64,000 bases of DNA. It comes from Thalassobius sp002708925. Lineage in GTDB: Bacteria > Pseudomonadota > Alphaproteobacteria > Rhodobacterales > Rhodobacteraceae. Positions 28,165 through 36,903 of this stretch are shown in pieces. The position numbers were made by a program, and so were the translations under genes. Every line of letters starts with the position of its first letter. The first letter of the stretch is position 1. The notes beneath the pieces were generated by a model. The model saw only the letters and a list, made by a program, of their open reading frames with translations. It searched no databases and was not told where the DNA came from. Location: assembly GCF_049803795.1 (NCBI RefSeq), contig NZ_JBNAGJ010000005.1, positions 248,001 to 312,000 on the forward strand, written 5' to 3'.

Positions 28165-29294
28165 ACGTCCTCGTCCATGACCTCGACCGCGCCGTCCTCG
28201 ATCTGGGCGGCGCGTTTTTCCACCTCTTCGACGATGTGATCGACCATCTGGTCGTTAGACATCTTATGGCTGGCCTTGCCCGCCAGATAGACCATCCCCG
28301 ACCCGGCCCCACCGCCGGTGAAACCGACATCGGTCATCAGCGCCTCGCCCGGCCCGTTCACCACGCAGCCGATGATGCTGAGGCTCATGGGGGTCTTGAT
28401 GTGTTCCAGCCGTTTTTCCAGCGTTTCCACCGTCTTGATCACGTCAAAGCCCTGCCGCGCGCAGGACGGGCAAGAAATGATATTGACGCCCCGGTGCCGC
28501 AGCCCCAGGGATTTCAGGATCTCATAGCCAACCTTGACCTCTTCCACCGGATCGGCAGACAGGCTGACGCGGATCGTATCGCCAATGCCCATCCACAGCA
28601 GGTTCCCCAGCCCGATCGAGGATTTGATCGTGCCAGACATCAGCCCCCCGGCCTCGGTAATGCCCAGATGGATGGGGGCGTCCGTCAGGTCGGCCAGTTG
28701 CTGATAGGCGGCGGTGGCCATGAACACATCGCTGGCCTTCACGCTGATCTTGAATTCGTGAAAATCGTGATCTTGCAGGATCTTGATATGATCCATGCCG
28801 CTTTCGACCATGGCATCTGGCGTTGGCTCGCCGTATTTGTCCAGCAGGTGTTTTTCCAGCGATCCCGCATTCACCCCGATCCGGATCGAGCAATCATGAT
28901 CGCGCGCCGCCTGGATAACTTCCTTCACCCGATCCTCGGAGCCGATATTGCCCGGATTGATCCGCAGACAGGCGGCCCCGGCCTCGGCCGCCTCGATCCC
29001 GCGTTTGTAATGGAAATGGATGTCGGCCACGATGGGCACCGGGCTTTCGCGGACGATTTCCTTTAGCGCACGCGCGCTGTCCTGATCGGGCACCGAGACC
29101 CGGACAATATCCGCCCCCGCCTCGGCCGCGCGGATCACCTGATCCAGCGTGCCCTTTACATCGGTGGTCAGCGTGTTCGTCATCGTCTGCACCGAGATCG
29201 GCGCATCCCCCCCCACAGGCACAGAGCCAACATGGATTTTCCGGCTTTGGCGACGATAGATATTGCGCCACGGGCGAACATGGTTCAGCGACAT
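28161..29294 (-). CDS. ispG: 4-hydroxy-3-methylbut-2-en-1-yl diphosphate synthase (flavodoxin)
   Basis: 377 residues, full length for the bacterial enzyme. TIM-barrel N-terminal domain (HVGSVPVGGDAPISVQTMTN; ADIHFHYKRGIEA) and C-terminal domain with the 4Fe-4S cysteines in SCPSCARQG and SIIGCVVNGPGEA. It carries out the penultimate step of the MEP pathway to isoprenoids. The RodZ-like gene lies directly upstream on the same strand, an arrangement common in proteobacteria. The stop overlaps the stop of the convergent DsbA-like gene in a CTAG. Confidence 0.97.
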   Translation of the reverse strand: MSLNHVRPWRNIYRRQSRKIHVGSVPVGGDAPISVQTMTNTLTTDVKGTLDQVIRAAEAGADIVRVSVPDQDSARALKEIVRESPVPIVADIHFHYKRGIEAAEAGAACLRINPGNIGSEDRVKEVIQAARDHDCSIRIGVNAGSLEKHLLDKYGEPTPDAMVESGMDHIKILQDHDFHEFKISVKASDVFMATAAYQQLADLTDAPIHLGITEAGGLMSGTIKSSIGLGNLLWMGIGDTIRVSLSADPVEEVKVGYEILKSLGLRHRGVNIISCPSCARQGFDVIKTVETLEKRLEHIKTPMSLSIIGCVVNGPGEALMTDVGFTGGGAGSGMVYLAGKASHKMSNDQMVDHIVEEVEKRAAQIEDGAVEVMDEDV

Positions 29295-29364
29295 GGGAGT
29301 CCCGTCCTCGGGTCTGTTGGCGTTGTGTTGGCTAGATAGCGCCCGAAGGCCCCCGCATCAATGG

Positions 29365-30543
29365 CTAGTCCACCTGCGTCAGGTTCTGCGCGACGGTACG
29401 CGCCAGTTCCTGATGCTGCTCCAGATCCGCGACGGTGTAGCTGGCGGTCAGGTTATCCACGCTCAGCGCCAGTTTGCTGGTGACAGTGCCGCGATTGCCG
29501 GCGGGGCCGTAGTGCTGGCCGTTCACCGCGAAATAGATCGCGCTGGATTCGCCCACGCGCAGGGTGGCGGGCTCTTCGGTCTGGGGGACGGTCCAGCGGT
29601 CGCCGGCCTCCATGATGCCTTCGAAGATCACCGTTCCATCGGCCGAGCGCACCCGCACCCAGGCCGGGCGCACAGCCACCATTTCAACCCCCGGCGCGGG
29701 TGTTTCCACCACTTGCGGGACGGAAACGGGCTCGCGCGGGCTGACCTGGGCCAGTTGCACGGGGTCTTGTTTGTGGAAACTGCCGACAGTATCGGGATTC
29801 AGCGTGGAAATCGGCGCATCGCGGGCCACCATCACCGGCACATCCAGCGCCTGCGGACGATAGAGCCGGTCCAGCGCTTCGGCCTGCGGGGTCACCAGAC
29901 CGCCGCTGTTGTCCGCCATCTGCGGCGCGCCGCCCGGACGGTCCTGAAGCGGGTCCAGATCGGCCAGCACATCGGGGGTATTTTCCACCGGGGCCAAACG
30001 CACGCGCTGTACCTCGTTCAGCACGGTATAGCCGCCAAACCCGATCGAGCCGATCAGCAGCATCAGCACCATGGCCGAGCCAATCGCCCCCGGTTCGATC
30101 CGAGACAGCAGGCCCTCACCCTCGGGAGCGAAGGGGGTGTTATTGCTCATGAACGGATCGCGCACCGCCCCGCTGGTTTGCGCAGGCGTTTCAGGTTTGC
30201 GAATCGAGGACGCCTCGGCCGACATGCCATGCGCGGTGGAAAACCCGCTTTCGGTACAGAAATCGGCAAAGGCCTGATCGGGATCCATGTTCAGATAGCG
30301 CGCATAGGACCGCACATAGCCCGCGATGAATCCAGGCGTATCAAAGGCGCTGGGATCCGCGTTTTCGATGGCAGCAATATAAGAGGCTTTGATCCGCAGC
30401 TCGCGCTGTACGTCCAAAAGGGATTTGCCCATCGTGGCACGCTCGCCGCGCATCACGTCGCCCAGACGCATCTCAAATGCGTCAAAGCCCTTTGGCTCAT
30501 CCTGTGGCTCTTCGTCGATCCGCCGAGTCCTGCGCCTGATCAT
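29365..30543 (-). CDS. RodZ-like helix-turn-helix membrane protein (HTH_25 + DUF4115)
   Basis: 392 residues. The cytoplasmic HTH_25 domain covers about residues 25-100 (LGDVMRGERATMGKSLLDVQ, then YIAAIENADPSAF and GFIAGYVRSYARYLNMDP). A single membrane helix lies near residues 151-171 (VLMLLIGSIGFGGYTVL). The C-terminal periplasmic DUF4115 domain includes WVRVRSADGTVIFEG and YFAVNGQHYGPAGNRG. RodZ links MreB to the elongation machinery; alphaproteobacterial forms are less studied, so the exact role is inferred. It lies between hemA and ispG, same strand. Confidence 0.85.
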   Translation of the reverse strand: MIRRRTRRIDEEPQDEPKGFDAFEMRLGDVMRGERATMGKSLLDVQRELRIKASYIAAIENADPSAFDTPGFIAGYVRSYARYLNMDPDQAFADFCTESGFSTAHGMSAEASSIRKPETPAQTSGAVRDPFMSNNTPFAPEGEGLLSRIEPGAIGSAMVLMLLIGSIGFGGYTVLNEVQRVRLAPVENTPDVLADLDPLQDRPGGAPQMADNSGGLVTPQAEALDRLYRPQALDVPVMVARDAPISTLNPDTVGSFHKQDPVQLAQVSPREPVSVPQVVETPAPGVEMVAVRPAWVRVRSADGTVIFEGIMEAGDRWTVPQTEEPATLRVGESSAIYFAVNGQHYGPAGNRGTVTSKLALSVDNLTASYTVADLEQHQELARTVAQNLTQVD

Positions 30544-30651
30544 CCCATCCTGCCCCTAAGCATGTCGCTTACCGAACCCCCACGATTCGAGACGCGACCT
30601 TTGTTTCGTGCAACCTATCACAACTCAAGGAGAAAAGCAGCCCGGCGGGGG

Positions 30652-31875
30652 TCAGGCGGACAATTCGGCACGATTTAGCTCACATCGGGACCACAGCGCA
30701 TCCAAAGCCCGCACCAGATGATCCATTTCCTCGGCCCCATGCACCGGCGACGGGGTAAAGCGCAAACGCTCGGTTCCGCGCGGCACTGTGGGGAAATTGA
30801 TCGGCTGGACATAGATGCCGAACTGCTCCAGCAGCATATCGGACAGCTGTTTGGTATGCACCGGATCGCCCACGATAACGGGCACGATATGGCTGCCGTG
30901 ATCAATGATCGGCAGCCCCAGCCCCTTGAGCCGCAATTTCAGCTTGGCCGCCTGTTCCTGATGGGCCTGGCGGCGCGCCTGATCGGTTTTCATGTGGCGC
31001 ACGCTGGCCGCGGCCCCGGCGGCCACGGCCGGCGGCAAGGAGGTGGTAAAGATGAACCCCGGCGCATAAGAACGGATCGCATCGCACATTTTCGCGCTGG
31101 TGGCGATATAGCCGCCCATCACGCCATAGGCCTTGGCCAGGGTGCCGTTGATAATGTCCAGCCGGTGCATCAGCCGATCACGCTCGGCCACGCCCGCGCC
31201 GCGCGGGCCATACATGCCCACCGCGTGGACCTCATCAATATAGGTCAGCGCGCCGAATTCATCGGCCAGATCGCAGATCGCCGCGATCGGGCCGAAATCC
31301 CCATCCATCGAGTAGATCGATTCAAAGGCAATCAGCTTGGGCGCGGCGGGGTCATCTGCGGCCAGAAGATCACGCAGATGGGCCACGTCATTATGCCGGA
31401 AAATCCGTTTGGCCCCGCCATTGCGCCGCACGCCCTCGATCATCGAGGCATGGTTCAATTCATCCGAATAGATGATCAGCCCCGGAAACAGTTTCGGCAG
31501 GGTGCTTAGCGTTGCGTCATTGGCGATATAGGCGCTGGTGAACAGCAGCGCGGCCTCTTTGCCGTGCAGATCGGCCAGTTCGGCCTCCAGCTGTTTGTGA
31601 TAGACCGTGGTGCCGCTGATGTTGCGCGTCCCGCCCGAGCCCGCGCCAGTGGCGTCCAGCGCCGCGTGCATGGCCGACAGAACCGCCGGATGCTGGCCCA
31701 TGCCCAGATAGTCATTGCCGCACCACACCGTCACATCACGGGCCGAGCCATCCTCGCGCCGCCAGATCGCGTGCGGGAAATTGCCTTGCTGGCGCTCAAT
31801 ATCAATAAAGGTCCGATAGCGGCCTTCCTGGTGCAGCGTGTCAAGCGCCTGGGTGAGCTGGGCTGAATAATCCAC
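30652..31875 (-). CDS. hemA: 5-aminolevulinate synthase
   Basis: 407 residues from a GTG at 31875 with AAAGGA upstream. It is the alphaproteobacterial (Shemin) ALAS: GSGGTRNISGTTVYHKQLE, DEVHAVGMYGPRGAG, and the PLP Lys in GTLAKAYGVMGGY near residue 250. It condenses glycine and succinyl-CoA in the cytoplasm, the first step of haem, cobalamin and (in phototrophs) bacteriochlorophyll synthesis. The gene precedes the rodZ-ispG pair and is divergent from an M20 peptidase. Confidence 0.97.
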   Translation of the reverse strand: MDYSAQLTQALDTLHQEGRYRTFIDIERQQGNFPHAIWRREDGSARDVTVWCGNDYLGMGQHPAVLSAMHAALDATGAGSGGTRNISGTTVYHKQLEAELADLHGKEAALLFTSAYIANDATLSTLPKLFPGLIIYSDELNHASMIEGVRRNGGAKRIFRHNDVAHLRDLLAADDPAAPKLIAFESIYSMDGDFGPIAAICDLADEFGALTYIDEVHAVGMYGPRGAGVAERDRLMHRLDIINGTLAKAYGVMGGYIATSAKMCDAIRSYAPGFIFTTSLPPAVAAGAAASVRHMKTDQARRQAHQEQAAKLKLRLKGLGLPIIDHGSHIVPVIVGDPVHTKQLSDMLLEQFGIYVQPINFPTVPRGTERLRFTPSPVHGAEEMDHLVRALDALWSRCELNRAELSA

Positions 31876-32016
31876 GGGCCGAATCCTTTTCCGTCTGTTC
31901 GCTGGGGGACGTCTAAGGGGGCTGCGGTCAGCTTTCCTTGATTTCCCTCAATACCGGCGCTGGACAGCGGCGCGCGCGGTGCTAGGGTCGGCTGCACCGA
32001 CTCAAAGGAGCCTGAC

Positions 32017-33390
32017 ATGAGCCTGGATCCCGTCCTGTCCCGCATCGACGCAGACCTGCCCCAAGCACTGGAGCGCCTGCTGGAATTGCTGCGCATTCCC
32101 TCGGTTTCGACCGATCCGGCCTATGCGGACGATTGTCAGAACGCCGCCGACTGGCTGGTCTCTGATCTGCAAAGCATTGGGGTCGCAGCAGAAAAACGCC
32201 AGACGCCCGGCCATCCGATGGTGGTGGGCCATGTCGAGGGCGACGGCCCGCATATCCTGTTTTACGGCCATTATGACGTGCAGCCCGTAGACCCGCTGGA
32301 GCTGTGGAACCGGGATCCCTTTGATCCGGCCATCGAAGAGGAAAACGGCAAACAGGTGATCCGCGGGCGCGGATCCTCGGATGACAAGGGCCAGCTGATG
32401 ACCTTTGTCGAGGCCTGCCGCGCCTGGAAAGAGGTGCATGGCTCCCTGCCCTGCCGCATCACCTTCTTCTTTGAGGGCGAAGAGGAGTCGGGCTCGCCCT
32501 CGCTGGTGCCGTTCATGCAGGACAACGCGGACGAGCTGAAATCGGACATCGCGCTGATCTGTGACACCGGCCTGTTCGGCGAAAGCACCCCTGCCATCGT
32601 CACCATGCTGCGCGGGCTGCTGGGCGAGGATTTCACCATCACCGGGCCGGATCGTGATCTGCATTCGGGGATGTATGGCGGGATCGCGATGAACCCCATC
32701 CGCGTGCTGACCCGTATCCTGGCCGATCTGCATGACGAGACCGGCGCGATCACCCTGCCCGGTTTCTATGACGACGTGCCCGAGCTGCCCGACGCGGTGC
32801 GCGCGCAGTGGCAATCGCTGAATTTCGATCACGATGCCTTTCTGGGCGAGGTCGGGCTGAAAGCCCCGGCTGGCGAAATCGACCGCACTCCGCTGGAGAT
32901 GATCTGGTCGCGTCCGACCTGTGATGTGAACGGGATCTGGGGCGGCTATACCGGCGCAGGGTTCAAAACGGTGTTGCCCAGCCAGGCCAGCGCCAAGGTG
33001 TCTTTCCGCCTGGTGGGGCAGCAAGACCCCGACAAGATCCGATCTGCGTTCCGCGAATATGTGGAAAGCCGCCTGCCCGAGGGGTTCTCGATCGAGTATC
33101 GGACCAACAAGGGGGCGCCGGCCTCGCAGATGTCGATCGACAATCCGATGTTCGACAAGGCGCGCGCGGCGCTGTCGGATGAATGGCCCAATGCGGCGGC
33201 CTATGTGGGCTGTGGGGGCTCGATCCCGATTGCGGGCTATTTCAAGGACATTCTGGGCACAGATGCCATGCTGATCGGATTCGGTAAGGACGATGACCAG
33301 ATTCACAGCCCCAATGAAAAATACGATCTGTCCAGTTTCCACCACGGGATTCGCAGCTGGGCGCGGGTTTTGGAGGCTTTGACCCGATAA
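32017..33390 (+). CDS. M20-family metallopeptidase (dipeptidase-type)
   Basis: 457 residues from an ATG with AAAGGAG upstream. The metal-binding motifs are HYDVQPVDP (near residue 86), RGSSDDKGQ (near 118), and EGEEESGSPSL (near 151), the last with the catalytic Glu pair. A dimerisation domain lies in the middle, and QIHSPNEKYDL carries the last His ligand. The length and motifs match the subfamily of CNDP-like dipeptidases. Exact substrate unknown. It is a single gene, convergent with a glycosyltransferase. Confidence 0.92.
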   Translation: MSLDPVLSRIDADLPQALERLLELLRIPSVSTDPAYADDCQNAADWLVSDLQSIGVAAEKRQTPGHPMVVGHVEGDGPHILFYGHYDVQPVDPLELWNRDPFDPAIEEENGKQVIRGRGSSDDKGQLMTFVEACRAWKEVHGSLPCRITFFFEGEEESGSPSLVPFMQDNADELKSDIALICDTGLFGESTPAIVTMLRGLLGEDFTITGPDRDLHSGMYGGIAMNPIRVLTRILADLHDETGAITLPGFYDDVPELPDAVRAQWQSLNFDHDAFLGEVGLKAPAGEIDRTPLEMIWSRPTCDVNGIWGGYTGAGFKTVLPSQASAKVSFRLVGQQDPDKIRSAFREYVESRLPEGFSIEYRTNKGAPASQMSIDNPMFDKARAALSDEWPNAAAYVGCGGSIPIAGYFKDILGTDAMLIGFGKDDDQIHSPNEKYDLSSFHHGIRSWARVLEALTR

Positions 33391-33462
33391 GCTGCGTGCC
33401 GCGCGGGAAAGCGCAGCGCAGTTGAGTATTTTAAGAGCAAAGAAGCGGGGCGGGCCCGGTTT

Positions 33463-34335
33463 TTAAATGACGCCGGTGAATCTGTCGGGCAGGCGGAATT
33501 GCAGGTCATAGTCGGGCCGGTCGAATTGGAAGAAGCCGGTCTCGCCGCGCGGTTTGAAGCTGCGGTGCATTTTTTTGCGGTAGGGGCGCATGTCAAAGCC
33601 GTCTTGAAGCGGGAGGGCTGCGAGATCATCGAAGAGAGCCTGATCCTGGCCGCGGGCCTGGGCGAACCAGTGGCGACCGATGGAGACGTCCTTGGGATCG
33701 CCCAGGGTTTGGGTGATCGTGTTGCGCCGGTCCATGGCGGATGTATATTCGCCAAAATCGCAGAATTTGAGGTGCAGCAGGTAGAGGCAATCTGGTGTAA
33801 AGAGCTGTTCGAATTGGGTAAAGTGGCCTCCGCGCGCGATTTTCGTGCCGGTTGAGAGGATACAGGGTTTCGAATAATGCGGGGCCAGGCGGACGTGGCG
33901 GCGCGGGCCTAGGATGTGGTCTTGGATCGGGTCCGGCTCGATGTCGGTGCGGTGGATCACTTCGAGCCCCAGCGGGGTGTAGACCCGATTTTTGCGGACC
34001 TGTTGCAGGAATTCAAGCAAGGTGCGGCCATCAGCGGGATCAATCACCACCAGCTCGTCCACGTCGCCGACGATCACATGGGTGTAATAGCTGCGCAGCC
34101 CCATCACCAGGTTGTTCAGCAGGCGCCAGCGTTTCATGTCGAAATTCTTATGCGGATCGCCGGGGATGCCGATGATATTGCAGCCGGCCGCCAGTCTGGC
34201 GACGTCCTCACCGCGGCCGTGATTGATGATATAGAGGTTCTCGCGTCCGAACAGCGCCCCGTAGTGCCGCAGCCAGAAATCCAGGAAAAACAGATCGTCC
34301 CGCACCATGGTGACGACCGCAACGGTAGATTGCAT
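33463..34335 (-). CDS. Glycosyltransferase family 2-type protein
   Basis: About 290 residues from an ATG at 34335 (a longer frame begins at 34383; neither has a clear ribosome site). The start TVAVVTMVRDDLFFLDFWL is typical of GT-A enzymes of this group, and VIVGDVDELVVIDP contains a DxD motif for metal and nucleotide-sugar binding. C-terminal HLKFCDFGEY and many His/Arg residues resemble the glycosyl transferases found beside capsule or sulfo-glycan genes. No membrane segment. The divergent neighbour is a sulfotransferase-like gene, so both may modify surface glycans. Confidence 0.72.
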   Translation of the reverse strand: MQSTVAVVTMVRDDLFFLDFWLRHYGALFGRENLYIINHGRGEDVARLAAGCNIIGIPGDPHKNFDMKRWRLLNNLVMGLRSYYTHVIVGDVDELVVIDPADGRTLLEFLQQVRKNRVYTPLGLEVIHRTDIEPDPIQDHILGPRRHVRLAPHYSKPCILSTGTKIARGGHFTQFEQLFTPDCLYLLHLKFCDFGEYTSAMDRRNTITQTLGDPKDVSIGRHWFAQARGQDQALFDDLAALPLQDGFDMRPYRKKMHRSFKPRGETGFFQFDRPDYDLQFRLPDRFTGVI

Positions 34336-34431
34336 TTTACGCGCTTTGCCTCTGCTCAACTGCCTTTTGGCAAGACTAACCATTTTATGTGTATAAGAGA
34401 ATCGATTTCTTAGTCCGGTCGGAGCGCGCCT

Positions 34432-35175
34432 GTGTCATTGCCCCCTGATTTCGCCGAAACCGGCCTGTTGATCCGTCCGGGTGCGCGGCCTCCGGCCCGG
34501 TTTCAGGTGATCGGAGAGCGCAGCAGCGGCACCAATTACGTCAAACGTCTGCTGGGCCGGAACACGCCACTGGAGCCGACGGAATTGCTGGGCTGGAAGC
34601 ACGGTGGATTCCAGGCAATGGCGGTGCCGCGCGATCTGGTGGTGATCCTGTCGGTGCGCAATGCGCGCGATTGGGCGCGCTCGATGTTTGCTAAGCCATG
34701 GCACACGGGGACCGCCCTGCAAAGCCTGCCCTTTCATGCGTTTTTGCGCGCGCCCTGGGAAACCGTGATTGATCATCCCAAGTATTTTGCCAATGCCGGC
34801 CCGGCCATGCTGGGCCAGCCCTTGCAGCAGGATCGCGATCCGGTGACGGGCCGCCCCTATCCGAATCTTTTCGCCTTGCGCAGCGGGAAATTGCGGACGC
34901 ATCTTAGCCTTCTGGGGCGCGATTGCGCCTTTGTTCTGTGCCGCCACGAAGAGCTGATCGCGAATCCCCAGGCGTTTTTGGCGCAGTTTCGCGCCGGGCT
35001 GGGGCTGCCCGTGTCAGAGGCCCCGCTGCGCCCTGTCGTCAAACGTCTGGGATCACGGTTTAATCCGGCGGTCGAACGCCCTGCCCCGCCTCGGGACTGG
35101 GCCGAGACCGATCTGGCATTCATGCGCGCGGCGTTGGATATGGGGCTCGAATCCCAGCTGGGGTATCGCTACTGA
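34432..35175 (+). CDS. P-loop sulfotransferase-like protein
   Basis: 247 residues from a GTG start. VIGERSSGTNYVKRLL near residues 26-41 resembles the 5'-phosphosulfate-binding loop of sulfotransferases, and ILSVRNARDWARSMF matches the 3'-phosphate-binding loop (R..R.W..S). It would use PAPS to sulfate a sugar or lipid. The assignment rests on these two motifs only. It is divergent from the glycosyltransferase, 96 bp between starts, and ends a few bases into the convergent small membrane-protein gene. Confidence 0.6.
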   Translation: MSLPPDFAETGLLIRPGARPPARFQVIGERSSGTNYVKRLLGRNTPLEPTELLGWKHGGFQAMAVPRDLVVILSVRNARDWARSMFAKPWHTGTALQSLPFHAFLRAPWETVIDHPKYFANAGPAMLGQPLQQDRDPVTGRPYPNLFALRSGKLRTHLSLLGRDCAFVLCRHEELIANPQAFLAQFRAGLGLPVSEAPLRPVVKRLGSRFNPAVERPAPPRDWAETDLAFMRAALDMGLESQLGYRY

Positions 35176-35390
35176 CGGGTTTGCAGGCTGCGCACCGCCT
35201 TTAGCAAGGCCACGCCCCAGGGCAGCCCGTGAAACAGCAGATCGAACCAGTCCAGCGGGGCCACCAGCGTGCCCGCGGCCAGCATTTTCAGCTTTTCCCA
35301 GATATGCGGTTCGGGCACGAAGGGCGCCAGGCCCAGCGTCGCACAGATCAGCAGGACGGTCGTCCAGGATATCTGATCGATCCATTTCAT
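35169..35390 (-). CDS. Small membrane protein of unknown function
   Basis: 73 residues from the ATG at 35390. Two hydrophobic segments (WTTVLLICATLGLAPFV and WFDLLFHGLPWGVALLKAV) with PEPHIWEKLKMLAAGTLV between them. Proteins of this pattern are common in Rhodobacterales, often as single genes; the role is unknown. The frame continues upstream into the tRNA-Asp gene, so the first ATG after the tRNA is the sensible start. Confidence 0.7.
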   Translation of the reverse strand: MKWIDQISWTTVLLICATLGLAPFVPEPHIWEKLKMLAAGTLVAPLDWFDLLFHGLPWGVALLKAVRSLQTRQ

Positions 35391-35412
35391 GCGCCTACCC
35401 TTCGGAAGAAAA

Positions 35413-35489
35413 TGGCGCGGTTGACGGGGCTCGAACCCGCGACCCCCGGCGTGACAGGCCGGTACTCTAACCAACTGAGCTACAACCGC
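35413..35489 (-). tRNA. tRNA-Asp (GTC), copy 1
   Basis: 77 nt including an encoded CCA. Acceptor GCGGTTG/CAACCGC, D-arm AGCTCAGTTGGTTAGAGT, anticodon loop CTGTCAC (anticodon GTC), T-loop TTCGAGC. Identical to the copy 112 bp away. Confidence 0.97.
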
Positions 35490-35524
35490 GCTTTGCACGT
35501 CTGGTCCACTGGATCGGATAGCGA

Positions 35525-35601
35525 TGGCGCGGTTGACGGGGCTCGAACCCGCGACCCCCGGCGTGACAGGCCGGTACTCTAACCAACTGAGCTACAACCG
35601 C
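35525..35601 (-). tRNA. tRNA-Asp (GTC), copy 2
   Basis: 77 nt including CCA, identical in sequence to copy 1. The two genes are in tandem with only 35 bp between them, so they are probably processed from one transcript. Confidence 0.97.
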
Positions 35602-35978
35602 TCGCTATCCGCTCGGGCGTCCCAAGCGTGAGAGGCTGTTTATGCGCAAGCCTGTCGGGCGTCAAGCGCCTGGAGCCGGAAAAAGCACAAATATTTCACC
35701 CTCTTTTTTGCCCCCCTGATCGTCCCGTTATTTGCCCCCCTGATCGCCCCCTCGACCGGCCCGTGTCGAAACCGGCCCAAGACGCGATTGGCGGGCGATC
35801 CCTTTGGGCGGGCCGATCGGCCCGGCCGCATCGCACAAAAATCAGGCAGAGACAAAATTCCCCCAGAAGAAACGCTAAAAATGCGGGCACATGCCTGTAA
35901 GAACAGCATTCCGGACGCTAGGATGTTAGCGTGAACACCGGGCCAAGCGCCCGTTAACTGATTGTTCTGCAAGGAAAA
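35602..35978. other. Non-coding gap between tRNA-Asp and tRNA-Val genes
   Basis: 377 bp. No frame here has natural composition or a ribosome site. It holds a 16-bp direct repeat (TTTGCCCCCCTGATCG at 35707-35722 and 35731-35746, period 24) and a GC hairpin CGGGC-CAAGC-GCCCG at 35939-35953 that could end the tRNA-Val transcript. Confidence 0.6.
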
Positions 35979-36054
<76 letters not shown>

Positions 36055-36100
36055 GTGGCGCCGGTGTTACCCAATGCGAACGGCAGGTGCAAGGGCTGTG

Positions 36101-36898
36101 ATGGGAAAAACTGCTGCAATTGTTTTCACCGATCTGGACGGCACATTGCTGGATCATCACAGCTATGCGTTCACAGCTGCGATTCCGGCGCTGGAGCTGC
36201 TGAAAGCCCATGCGGTTCCGGTGATCCTGGCCAGCTCGAAAACCGCAGCCGAGATCGCCAGCCTGCGCGATAAAATGGGCCTGTCCGCCTATCCCGCGAT
36301 TGTTGAAAACGGCGCTGGCGTGCTGCCTGCGCAGGCGCACCCACAGACGATCTTAAGCCAGGATTACCCGAAAATCCGCGCCGCACTGGCCGCGATGCCC
36401 GCCCCCCTGCGTCGGCATTTCACCGGATTCGGCGACATGAGCATCCCCGAAACCGCCACGGAAACCGGCCTGCCCCCCGCAGATGCCGCCCTGGCCAAGG
36501 AGCGCGCTTTCTCCGAGCCGGGCACCTGGCATGGGGATGACGCCGCGCTGTCCGAATTTCTGGCCTATCTGGCCGGTCAGGGCATCTCGGCCCGTCAGGG
36601 CGGGCGCTATCTGACGCTGTCCTTTGGCAAAACCAAGGCCGACCAGATGGCCCAGATCCGCGCGCAATACGGCGCGCCGCCCGTCATCGCCCTGGGCGAT
36701 GCGCCCAACGATCTGGAAATGCTGATGGCCGCGGACTATCCGATTTTGATCCGCAATCCCAAGGCACGCCCCCTGCCCGGTCTGACAGATGACCAGCGGG
36801 CCCGCCTTCTCTATAGTACACGACCAGGGCCGCAGGGCTGGAACGAGATGGTCCCTCCGATCATCCGCTCCCTGACGTCCCCCAACACAGGAGCCTGA
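36101..36898 (+). CDS. HAD-IIB phosphatase, probable glucosyl-3-phosphoglycerate phosphatase
   Basis: 265 residues from the ATG at 36101. HAD motif I is FTDLDGTLLDHH (nucleophile Asp near residue 10), and motif IV is ALGDAPNDLEMLMAADYPI. The cap and sequence pattern are those of mannosyl-3-phosphoglycerate phosphatases (MPGP/YedP group). The gene stands directly upstream of a GpgS-like synthase (5 bp gap), so the substrate is most likely glucosyl-3-phosphoglycerate, giving the compatible solute glucosylglycerate. The promoter must lie in or near the divergent tRNA-Val gene region. Confidence 0.83.
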   Translation: MGKTAAIVFTDLDGTLLDHHSYAFTAAIPALELLKAHAVPVILASSKTAAEIASLRDKMGLSAYPAIVENGAGVLPAQAHPQTILSQDYPKIRAALAAMPAPLRRHFTGFGDMSIPETATETGLPPADAALAKERAFSEPGTWHGDDAALSEFLAYLAGQGISARQGGRYLTLSFGKTKADQMAQIRAQYGAPPVIALGDAPNDLEMLMAADYPILIRNPKARPLPGLTDDQRARLLYSTRPGPQGWNEMVPPIIRSLTSPNTGA

Positions 36899-36903
36899 CA
36901 CGC

